From Gammaproteobacteria bacterium (GTDB lineage: Bacteria > Pseudomonadota > Gammaproteobacteria > Steroidobacterales > Steroidobacteraceae), in the NCBI GenBank assembly GCA_005877965.1, contig VBNP01000151.1, positions 1-12,837 of the forward strand: a DNA stretch of 12,837 nt, written 5' to 3'. Below, in pieces: positions 8,065 through 12,837 of this stretch (position 1 is the first letter of the stretch; the number at the start of each line of letters is the position of its first letter). Both the position numbers and the translations under genes were made by a program. The notes under the pieces were generated by a model. That model was not told where the DNA came from and ran no database searches. It saw nothing but the letters and a program-made list of their open reading frames with translations.

Positions 8065-9183
8065 ATGCTGATAGCGCCCCGCGTGCTCATGGCGGCAGTC
8101 GCGACCCTGGGCCTGTGTGCGGTCCTCGCGCCCGCGCGCGCGCTCGGCGCCGCAGAACCTTCCGTGCAAGGCGCATCCGCCGCCCGGCTGATCGAGAAGC
8201 TCGGCCTGCGCGTCGCTCCGCAGCCGGTACGCGAGCGCCCCGGCTGGCGGCCGCCGCGAATCGTCCTGGTCGACGAGCAGCTGCATGAGCTGCTGCCGGC
8301 GCTGCAGCAGGAGGCCCCGCGCGCGAAGCTCATCGAGGTCTCCGCGGCGACGCCGCGCGAGATTGCCGCCGCGGACGCCACGATCGGCGTGTGCTCGGCC
8401 CAGGTGCTGGCGCAGGCGAAGCAGCTGCAGTGGATCCAGTGGCCGGCGGCCGGCGTCGAGCGTTGCGTGCAGCAACCCCTGATGCGCGAGCGTCATCTTC
8501 TGCTGACCAACCTGCAGCGCACCATGGGCCCCAGCATGGCCGAGCACGTGCTGGGGATGATGCTGGTGTTGAGTCGGCACCTGGACTACTTCCTGAAGGA
8601 GCAGCAACAGGCTCGTTGGGTGGGAGACGACGCACCGCACCTGGCGGACCTGGAGGGCAAGACCGTGCTGGTGGTGGGCCTGGGGGGTATCGGCACCGAA
8701 GTCGCGCGGCGCGCCCACGCTTTCGGCATGCGCGTGATCGCCACCCGCGCCAGCGGCCACGTGAGCTATGTCGGACTGCCCGATGAGCTGTTGAAGCTCG
8801 CCAAGGATGCCGAGTTCATCGTCAATTGCGCGCCGCTCACGCCGCAGACGACCGGTATTTTCAACCGCGAGTTCTTTGCCGGCCTGAAGCCCGGCGCCTA
8901 CTTCATCAGCGTAGGCCGCGGGCGCAGCACGGTGACCGCGGATCTGATCGCCGCGCTCAAGGGCGGCCAGCTCGCCGGCGCCGGACTCGACGTCGTGGAT
9001 CCCGAGCCCCTGCCCGCCGACAGTCCGCTGTGGCGCCTGCCGAACCTCATCATTACACCGCACGTGTCGGCAGACACGCCGCTGGCGGAGGAGCAGCGCA
9101 CCGCGTTGCTGCGCGAGAATCTGCGCCGCTACGTGGCGGGCGAGCCGATGCTGTCGGTAGTGGATATCGAGCGCGGCTACTGA
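8065..9183 (+). CDS. D-2-hydroxyacid dehydrogenase with N-terminal signal peptide
   Basis: A 372-residue protein. The Rossmann motif GLGGIG is at 205-210. The D-isomer-specific dehydrogenase triad is complete: Arg285 (VGRGR), Glu314 (DVVDPEP) and His333 (TPHVSA), with the 29-residue Arg-Glu spacing seen in E. coli SerA. Beta-2 of the cofactor domain ends ATRAS, with Arg228 where NAD enzymes often have Asp, hinting at NADP preference. Residues 1-29 look like a Sec signal peptide: MLIAPRV, a hydrophobic core to about 23, then ARALGA before AEP. There is no twin-arginine motif and no convincing lipobox. Export of a nicotinamide-dependent enzyme would be unusual. It starts 27 nt after the reductase gene with its own strong ribosome-binding site, so it may or may not belong to the pigment operon. 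The substrate is unknown. Confidence 0.88.
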   Translation: MLIAPRVLMAAVATLGLCAVLAPARALGAAEPSVQGASAARLIEKLGLRVAPQPVRERPGWRPPRIVLVDEQLHELLPALQQEAPRAKLIEVSAATPREIAAADATIGVCSAQVLAQAKQLQWIQWPAAGVERCVQQPLMRERHLLLTNLQRTMGPSMAEHVLGMMLVLSRHLDYFLKEQQQARWVGDDAPHLADLEGKTVLVVGLGGIGTEVARRAHAFGMRVIATRASGHVSYVGLPDELLKLAKDAEFIVNCAPLTPQTTGIFNREFFAGLKPGAYFISVGRGRSTVTADLIAALKGGQLAGAGLDVVDPEPLPADSPLWRLPNLIITPHVSADTPLAEEQRTALLRENLRRYVAGEPMLSVVDIERGY

Positions 9184-9196
9184 GGCCGCGGGGCCG

Positions 9197-10258
9197 CTAT
9201 TGCCGGTCCCGCAGCCAGGAAATGATGCGCGCGGGGATCTCGTGCGCGGCCTTGCGGCTCACGTACATGCCGATGTGTCCGGTGTCGATGCCGCAGCTGG
9301 TGTAATCGGCGCTGCCGAGGTAGCGCTGCATGGCCGCCGAGGCGGCCGGCGGCACGATGTGATCCTCGAGCGCGTAGAGATTGAGCACCGGCTGGCGGAT
9401 CTCTCCCAGGTCCACCCTGCGGCCACCGATCCGCAGTGTCCCGCGCACCAGGCGGTTCTCCTGGTAGAACCACCTGAGGAACTGCGCCAGCGCGACTGCC
9501 GCCTGCGGCGGGCTGTCGAAGATCCATCTCTCCATGCGCACGAAATCTTCCACCGCGCGCTGGTCGCAGTTGCCGGTGAGCAGCCGCACGTACTTGTGCT
9601 GCGTCAGGCGCAGCGGCATGAGCGACAGGAACAGTCCGTTGAGCACTTCGCCCGGCACGTTGCCGCTGCGCATGAGCAACTCGGTGTCGAGCCCACGCAC
9701 CCACTTCGAGAGCAGGTTGTCGGGCGTATGAAAATCCACCGGGGTGGTCAGCGTCACGAGATTCGCCACCCGCCTGCGGTGCAGCGCCGTGTAACACAGG
9801 CTCAGCACGCCACCCTGACAGACCCCGAGCAGGTCGAGCGCCTCACCGGCGTGGCTGTCGAGGATGTGGCGCACGCAGCCACCGAGGTGCCGTTCGATGT
9901 AGTCCTCGAGATCGAGGCAGCGGTCGGCATCGTCCGGATCGCCCCAGTCGATCAGATACAGCGACAGGCCCGCCACGAGCAGCCGGCGCACCAGCGAACG
10001 ATCCGGCTGCAGATCGAGCACGTACGGGCGATTGACGAGCGCGAAGCAGATGAGCACGGGCCTGGCGCCGGCGCGCGCCGGCGCCTCCCCGAGCGGCAGA
10101 TACTGGTACAGAGTCGTCTTGCCGCAGTTCCACACGGCGCGCTTCGCCGAGCAGCCGACGGTGACGCCCCGCGCCTGGCGCAGCCGCGCCAGCGTGTTCG
10201 CGATCCGCCGCGCGAGTTCCGGAAACAGCGCCTCGGCGTCGGTGGCGAACGGAGTCAA
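9197..10258 (-). CDS. phaC: Class III poly(3-hydroxyalkanoate) synthase subunit PhaC
   Basis: A 353-residue alpha/beta-hydrolase-fold synthase, the short length typical of class III (about 355 residues). The lipase-like box is GVCQGG with Cys147, Asp299 lies in ALEDHIVPP and His328 in TGHIGMYVS. These sit within a few residues of Cys149/Asp302/His331 of the Allochromatium vinosum enzyme. It polymerises 3-hydroxyacyl-CoA into PHA at the granule surface together with PhaE. The start is a TTG at 10258-10256 overlapping the phaE stop (TTGA). No ATG exists near the N-terminus, and the residues right after the TTG match where family proteins begin. The gene ends 13 bp from the convergent dehydrogenase gene, with no clear terminator between them. 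Confidence 0.95.
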   Translation of the reverse strand: MTPFATDAEALFPELARRIANTLARLRQARGVTVGCSAKRAVWNCGKTTLYQYLPLGEAPARAGARPVLICFALVNRPYVLDLQPDRSLVRRLLVAGLSLYLIDWGDPDDADRCLDLEDYIERHLGGCVRHILDSHAGEALDLLGVCQGGVLSLCYTALHRRRVANLVTLTTPVDFHTPDNLLSKWVRGLDTELLMRSGNVPGEVLNGLFLSLMPLRLTQHKYVRLLTGNCDQRAVEDFVRMERWIFDSPPQAAVALAQFLRWFYQENRLVRGTLRIGGRRVDLGEIRQPVLNLYALEDHIVPPAASAAMQRYLGSADYTSCGIDTGHIGMYVSRKAAHEIPARIISWLRDRQ

Positions 10259-11052
10259 GCGCGCGGCTTCCGCGTGCGCTTGCGCGGCGGGTTGCCCGCC
10301 GGCCGCGCCGCGGGGCGCTGCGCGCCCGCCCGCCTGGTGCGCGGCGCATCGGTGAGCTCGGCGAGCTGCCGGCGCAGATCCTTCAGCTGCGCGTACAGCG
10401 CGTCGACCTCGTTGCGGGTCGGCAGTCCGAACGCGCGCACCAGCGTCTCGGCGTGCCGGCGCTGCTCCACCAGCAACGCGGCCGAGGTGTTCGCAAGCTC
10501 CGCCTGCAGACGGCAGAAGTCATCCCTGCGCACCGTCGCGGCGTAGCTCTCCTCGGCGCAACTCACCCACAGCTCATAGAGCTGCAGCGCGTTGTCGAGC
10601 GTCGGCGCGCCGCCCGCCGCCGCGCCCAGGCGCGCGACGAAGCGCCGCGCGGCGGTGTTGGCGATCTCGCTCCAGTGCGAGGCCAGTTGCCCCTGCAGCT
10701 GCGCGAGCCGCGCGACCAGATCCCAGCCGCGCTGGGCGTCCTGTTGGGGGGCGGCCCCCGCGCCGAGCGGCAACGGGCCGAAGAACCCCGCTTGGGCTGC
10801 ACCGAATCCCGCGGCCGGACCCGGCGATGCGGCGTTGGCGGCGGCGAACCAGGCACCGGCTGACTGGGAGGTCTTGAGCCATTGCTCGAACTGCCCGGCG
10901 AGGGGGCCGGCCAGGGAGGACCAGTCCCGGCCCGCCCCCGCCGCAGCCGCACTCGGCATGCCGACGGTCTTCAGGAGTTCGAAGAAGCGCTCCGCGGCGC
11001 TGGCAAACGCCGCGTCGGGCTTGAAGGCGGCACTGGTGAAGGGTGTTTCCAT
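10255..11052 (-). CDS. phaE: Class III PHA synthase subunit PhaE
   Basis: A 265-residue protein from the ATG at 11052 (METPFTS...). An in-frame GTG at 11097 would add 15 residues of unconvincing sequence. PhaE features: FFELLK near the N-terminus, an Ala/Gly/Pro-rich middle (about 33-105), a helical stretch DLVARLAQLQGQLASHW, the LYELWVSCAEESY block (about 159-170), and a C-terminal coiled coil RNEVDALYAQLKDLRRQLAEL (213-233). It pairs with PhaC and is needed for class III synthase activity. It is shorter than A. vinosum PhaE (about 357 residues). Residues 236-265 form an Arg/Lys-, Ala- and Pro-rich tail ending RKRTRKPRA. The stop overlaps the phaC start. A 13-bp motif shared with another promoter abuts the ATG. 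Confidence 0.9.
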   Translation of the reverse strand: METPFTSAAFKPDAAFASAAERFFELLKTVGMPSAAAAGAGRDWSSLAGPLAGQFEQWLKTSQSAGAWFAAANAASPGPAAGFGAAQAGFFGPLPLGAGAAPQQDAQRGWDLVARLAQLQGQLASHWSEIANTAARRFVARLGAAAGGAPTLDNALQLYELWVSCAEESYAATVRRDDFCRLQAELANTSAALLVEQRRHAETLVRAFGLPTRNEVDALYAQLKDLRRQLAELTDAPRTRRAGAQRPAARPAGNPPRKRTRKPRA

Positions 11053-11053
11053 G

Positions 11054-11066
11054 TTGTATGCGCTGC
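11054..11066 (-). promoter_or_regulatory. Candidate PhaR-type operator next to the phaE start
   Basis: On the - strand this reads GCAGCGCATACAA, ending one base before the phaE ATG. It matches the motif in the promoter at 12761-12773 at 12 of 13 positions. A bound protein here would overlap the phaE translation-initiation region. No binding data are available; assignment to PhaR is inference from the three occurrences near PHA-linked starts. Confidence 0.4.
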
Positions 11067-11134
11067 CGAAAACCGGGTCGCAACGATCACGGCGCACTCA
11101 GGCGGCAGGCGGGCGCGATCGGTAAAAAGCCGCT

Positions 11135-11160
11135 CCTCTAACCGAGTCGTCGGTACGAGG
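11135..11160. repeat. Imperfect dyad in the phaE-phaR intergenic region
   Basis: Outer arms CCTC (11135-11138) and GAGG (11157-11160) flank inner arms ACCGA (11141-11145) and TCGGT (11150-11154) around the loop GTCG, with a 2-nt mismatch on each side. It could be a dimer-binding operator or a hairpin in the phaE leader. No poly-T follows on either strand, so it is not read as a terminator. It sits near the middle of the 221-bp divergent gap, which holds no gene. Confidence 0.35.
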
Positions 11161-11176
11161 ACCGTGAAGACCATCA

Positions 11177-11205
11177 TTGTGCGCTGCATACACAGGGACT
11201 ACCAT
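11177..11205 (+). promoter_or_regulatory. Candidate phaR promoter with TGCATACA motif in the spacer
   Basis: TTGTGC (11177-11182) and TACCAT (11200-11205) are separated by 17 bp and resemble weak -35 and -10 boxes (3/6 and 4/6 to consensus). The spacer contains TGCATACA (11185-11192), an 8-mer repeated exactly in the spacer of the promoter at 12759-12786. Placement would fit autorepression of phaR, which is known for PhaR in other bacteria. The boxes themselves are weak, so the promoter call is tentative. Confidence 0.3.
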
Positions 11206-11273
11206 CCGCCCCCGTGGACGTGCCACCCGCGCCCTTGGGCTCGCGCCCGCGTGGCCGGCTGAAAGACCGCAAC

Positions 11274-11777
11274 ATGGCCGAAGAACGCCTGATACGCAAA
11301 TACGCCAACCGGCGCCTGTACGACGCGCAGGACAGCCGCCACGTCACCCTCGATGACCTGCGCAAGCTGATCGCGAGTGGCCAGCGGATCAAGGTGGTGG
11401 ACGACAAGAGCGGCGATGACATCACGCGCAGCATCCTGCTGCAGATCATCGCCAGCCAGGAGCAGTTCGGCACCCCGGTGCTGAGCCTGCAGCTGCTCGA
11501 GGCCATCATTCGCTTCTACGGCAATCCGATCCAGCAGATGCTGACGTCCTACCTGGAGCAGAGCATCGGCGGGCTGCTGCGCCAACAGAACCTCATGCAG
11601 GCCGAGATGGCCAAGGCGCTCGAGACACCCATGGCGCCGATCGCGGAGATGGCGCGCCAGAACATGGAAATGTGGGCCAAGATGCAGGCATCGATGCTGT
11701 CGGCCTTTACGCCGACCGCGACGCCCGCCGGCACTGCCGCGCCATCCAAACCCGATGCGGGCAAGCGTCGCGGCTGA
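11274..11777 (+). CDS. phaR: PHA synthesis regulator PhaR
   Basis: A 167-residue protein from ATG 11274; an in-frame GTG at 11214 would add 20 Pro/Arg-rich residues not expected in the family, whose members open with a short lead into KYxNRRLYD. The N-terminal PHB/PHA accumulation regulator DNA-binding domain (about 5-60) is clear: LIRKYANRRLYDAQDSRHVTL, DDLRKLI, VVDDKSGDDITRSILLQII. A second, helical domain (about 65-140) follows: FGTPVLSLQLLEAIIRFYGN, then a Met/Gln-rich amphipathic stretch with repeated AEMAxxxE-like units. A low-complexity Thr/Pro/Ala tail ends KRRG. PhaR proteins repress phasin and often their own gene and leave DNA to bind nascent PHA granules. It is divergent from phaE and is followed 83 bp downstream by an SDR gene. 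Confidence 0.94.
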   Translation: MAEERLIRKYANRRLYDAQDSRHVTLDDLRKLIASGQRIKVVDDKSGDDITRSILLQIIASQEQFGTPVLSLQLLEAIIRFYGNPIQQMLTSYLEQSIGGLLRQQNLMQAEMAKALETPMAPIAEMARQNMEMWAKMQASMLSAFTPTATPAGTAAPSKPDAGKRRG

Positions 11778-11845
11778 AGCGCCTGGCGCGCACCGCCGAC
11801 TCCGGGCGCCCAAGGCTTCGCTTCCCCCTCGCATCCCAAGACCGC

Positions 11846-11850
11846 AGGAG
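11846..11850 (+). promoter_or_regulatory. Ribosome binding site supporting a GTG start of the SDR gene
   Basis: AGGAG lies 10 nt before GTG 11861. It supports GTG as the true start, since the frame is open back to 11672 inside phaR but no start codon there has such a site. Confidence 0.6.
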
Positions 11851-11860
11851 TGATCAGCCC

Positions 11861-12622
11861 GTGGATGTTCGCGGCAAAACCATTCTCGTGACCGGAGCCG
11901 GGCGCGGCATCGGCCGCTCCCTCGCCCTGCACTTCGCCCGCAAGGGCGCCAATCTTGCCCTGCTGGACAGCAACAGCGAGGACGTGGCTGACAGCTGCGC
12001 GCGCTGTACCGAGGTGGGCGTGGCGGCACGCCGCTACGTCGCCGATGCCGCCAACGAGGACAGCGTCGTGGGCGCCCTCGAACAGGTGAGCGCGGATTTC
12101 GGGCGCCTCGACGGCCTCATCAACAATGCCGGCATCGTGCGCGATGCGCTGCTCGTCAAGGTGAAGGACGGTCGGGTGGTCGGCAAGATGACGCTCGCGC
12201 AGTGGCAGGCGGTCATCGATGTGAATCTCACCGGGGTGTTCCTGTGCGCGCGCGAGGCGGCGCAGCACATGATCGACCGCGCCGTCGGCGGGGTGATCGT
12301 CAACGTGTCGAGCATTTCGCGCGCCGGTAATGCCGGGCAGACCAATTACAGCGCGGCCAAGGCGGGCGTCGCAGCGATGACCGTGGTGTGGGCGAAAGAG
12401 CTGGCGCGCTACGGCATCCGCGTCGGCGCGGTCGCCCCGGGGTTCGTTCGCACGCCCATGGTGGAGAGCATGCAGCCCGAGGCGCTCGCGAAGATGACCG
12501 CAGCCACACCGCTCGGGCGGCTGGGTGAACCGCAGGAGATCGCGCACGCGGTCGGCTTCATATTCGAGAACGAGCTGTTCACGGGGCGCTGCCTCGAGGT
12601 CGACGGCGGCCTGCGCATGTGA
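11861..12622 (+). CDS. SDR-family 3-oxoacyl-(ACP/CoA) reductase linked to phaR
   Basis: A 253-residue short-chain dehydrogenase, GTG start 11861 with AGGAG upstream; the protein begins MDVRGKTILVTGAG. The cofactor motif TGAGRGIG is at 11-18 and NNAG at 88-91. The catalytic set is Asn122, Ser150/151, Tyr163 and Lys167 (YSAAK). Asp36, ending beta-2 (LALLDSN), suggests NAD(H) rather than NADP(H). An insertion-like segment VKVKDGRVVGKM (about 99-110) after the NNAG block is absent from typical FabG and PhaB. Next to phaR, it may supply or reoxidise 3-hydroxyacyl-CoA for PHA turnover, but a FabG-like or 3-hydroxybutyrate-type role cannot be excluded. It is probably co-transcribed with phaR, as no terminator is seen in the 83-bp gap. 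Confidence 0.88.
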   Translation: MDVRGKTILVTGAGRGIGRSLALHFARKGANLALLDSNSEDVADSCARCTEVGVAARRYVADAANEDSVVGALEQVSADFGRLDGLINNAGIVRDALLVKVKDGRVVGKMTLAQWQAVIDVNLTGVFLCAREAAQHMIDRAVGGVIVNVSSISRAGNAGQTNYSAAKAGVAAMTVVWAKELARYGIRVGAVAPGFVRTPMVESMQPEALAKMTAATPLGRLGEPQEIAHAVGFIFENELFTGRCLEVDGGLRM

Positions 12623-12659
12623 GCGTCCTTCTATGCACCGCAAAATATCTGGCGTTTCA

Positions 12660-12731
12660 TGCCTCATGAGCAGCCTGGATTTTTATGAATAATATTAAGC
12701 ATTATCAATACATTGATTAAGTGATGAGGCA
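12660..12731. repeat. 8-bp inverted repeat enclosing an AT-rich dyad
   Basis: TGCCTCAT (12660-12667) and ATGAGGCA (12724-12731) are perfect inverted copies separated by 56 bp. The enclosed sequence is strikingly AT-rich compared with the GC-rich genes around it. It also contains a tighter palindrome ATCAAT-AC-ATTGAT (12704-12717). The arrangement looks like protein-binding sites upstream of the next gene rather than a terminator, but no regulator can be named. Confidence 0.4.
12704..12717. promoter_or_regulatory. Palindrome ATCAAT-AC-ATTGAT, operator-like
   Basis: Perfect 6-bp arms around a 2-bp centre, typical in size for a dimeric regulator site and too tight to form a good RNA hairpin. 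It lies about 40 bp upstream of the -35 box at 12759, a position suited to an activator. The binding protein is unknown. Confidence 0.35.
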
Positions 12732-12758
12732 ACCGTCTCCCGGGTCGGGGTATTCCTA

Positions 12759-12786
12759 TTGCAGTGCATACAAAAATGTGTAATAT
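12759..12786 (+). promoter_or_regulatory. Sigma70-like promoter with embedded GCATACAA motif
   Basis: The -35 candidate TTGCAG (12759-12764) and -10 candidate TAATAT (12781-12786) are spaced 16 bp apart, with TG just before the -10. The motif GCAGTGCATACAA (12761-12773) overlaps the -35 box and spacer. It is 12/13 identical to the motif abutting phaE. A repressor bound here would block polymerase. In Cupriavidus necator, PhaR is known to bind the promoter of a phasin gene, so the arrangement is suggestive. Confidence 0.5.
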
Positions 12787-12813
12787 ACCGCTCATTGAAC
12801 ACACCCCTGCACC

Positions 12814-12818
12814 GGAGA
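12814..12818 (+). promoter_or_regulatory. Ribosome binding site of the gene at the window end
   Basis: GGAGA lies 5 nt before ATG 12824, a well-spaced Shine-Dalgarno sequence supporting that start. Confidence 0.6.
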
Positions 12819-12823
12819 CGACC

Positions 12824-12837
12824 ATGATCGACCGCAC
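12824..12837 (+). CDS. Start of an unidentified gene (3'-partial)
   Basis: Only ATG and three further codons (Met-Ile-Asp-Arg) are inside the window, so the protein cannot be identified. The start is supported by GGAGA 5 nt upstream and by a plausible promoter 38-65 bp upstream. The shared motif with the phaE start, and the position just after phaR and an SDR gene, suggest a PHA-related product such as a phasin; this is inference only. Confidence 0.5.

Noticed and set aside
9184..9196. GC palindrome GGCC-GCGG-GGCC between the convergent dehydrogenase and phaC genes as a bidirectional terminator
   Set aside because: The stem is only 4 bp and no T-tract follows on either strand; such matches are common at this GC content.
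9200..10546. A 448-codon open frame on the + strand opposite phaC/phaE
   Set aside because: phaC on the other strand has all catalytic residues. The + frame gives a His/Arg/Gln-rich product typical of an antisense shadow.
12660..12684. Rho-independent terminator after the SDR gene, because of a T-run at about 12680
   Set aside because: No stable GC stem could be paired immediately before the T-run; the nearby symmetry is the wide 8-bp inverted repeat instead.
12679..12717. - strand promoter TTGATA with TAAAAA 17 bp downstream
   Set aside because: It would transcribe only antisense to the SDR gene, and AT-rich DNA yields such box matches readily.

Overview
The window is high-GC, densely packed bacterial chromosome. 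It looks like a gammaproteobacterium of the Xanthomonadales/Nevskiales/Steroidobacter kind; this is inferred from gene content and GC, not from a marker gene. Almost every base up to about 12,620 is coding. No gap reaches 300 bp, and no tRNA, rRNA, CRISPR array, insertion sequence or prophage gene was seen.

Region 1 (1-8037, all + strand) is the 3' part of an aryl-polyene / xanthomonadin-type pigment operon. In order it encodes a lysophospholipid-type acyltransferase (5' end outside the window), a LolA-like periplasmic protein, an MMPL/RND exporter, an alpha/beta hydrolase, a NodB-type polysaccharide deacetylase, a ketosynthase, a chain-length-factor-like partner, a hotdog dehydratase and a FabG-type ketoreductase. 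Most junctions overlap by a few bases (GTGA, ATGA), so this is one translationally coupled unit. The model: ketosynthase/chain-length factor, ketoreductase and dehydratase build the polyene on an acyl carrier protein encoded elsewhere. The acyltransferase, LolA-like protein and exporter attach and move the product to the outer membrane. The chain-length-factor gene is broken here: its conserved protein continues across position ~6350 only by changing frame, with about 15 conserved residues missing.

Region 2 (8065-9183, +) is a D-2-hydroxyacid dehydrogenase with an intact catalytic triad but an apparent N-terminal export signal.

Region 3 (9197-12622) is a class III polyhydroxyalkanoate (PHA) locus. 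phaE and phaC lie on the - strand, overlap at TTGA, and converge on the dehydrogenase. Divergent from them are phaR (PHA regulator) and an SDR-family reductase that could supply or recycle 3-hydroxyacyl-CoA.

Region 4 (12623-12837) is an AT-rich intergenic island with nested dyads, a good sigma70-like promoter, a ribosome binding site and the first codons of another + strand gene. A near-identical 13-bp motif (GCAGYGCATACAA) lies in this promoter and directly before the phaE start codon, with a weaker copy in the phaE-phaR gap. It is a candidate PhaR operator that would tie the last gene to PHA metabolism.
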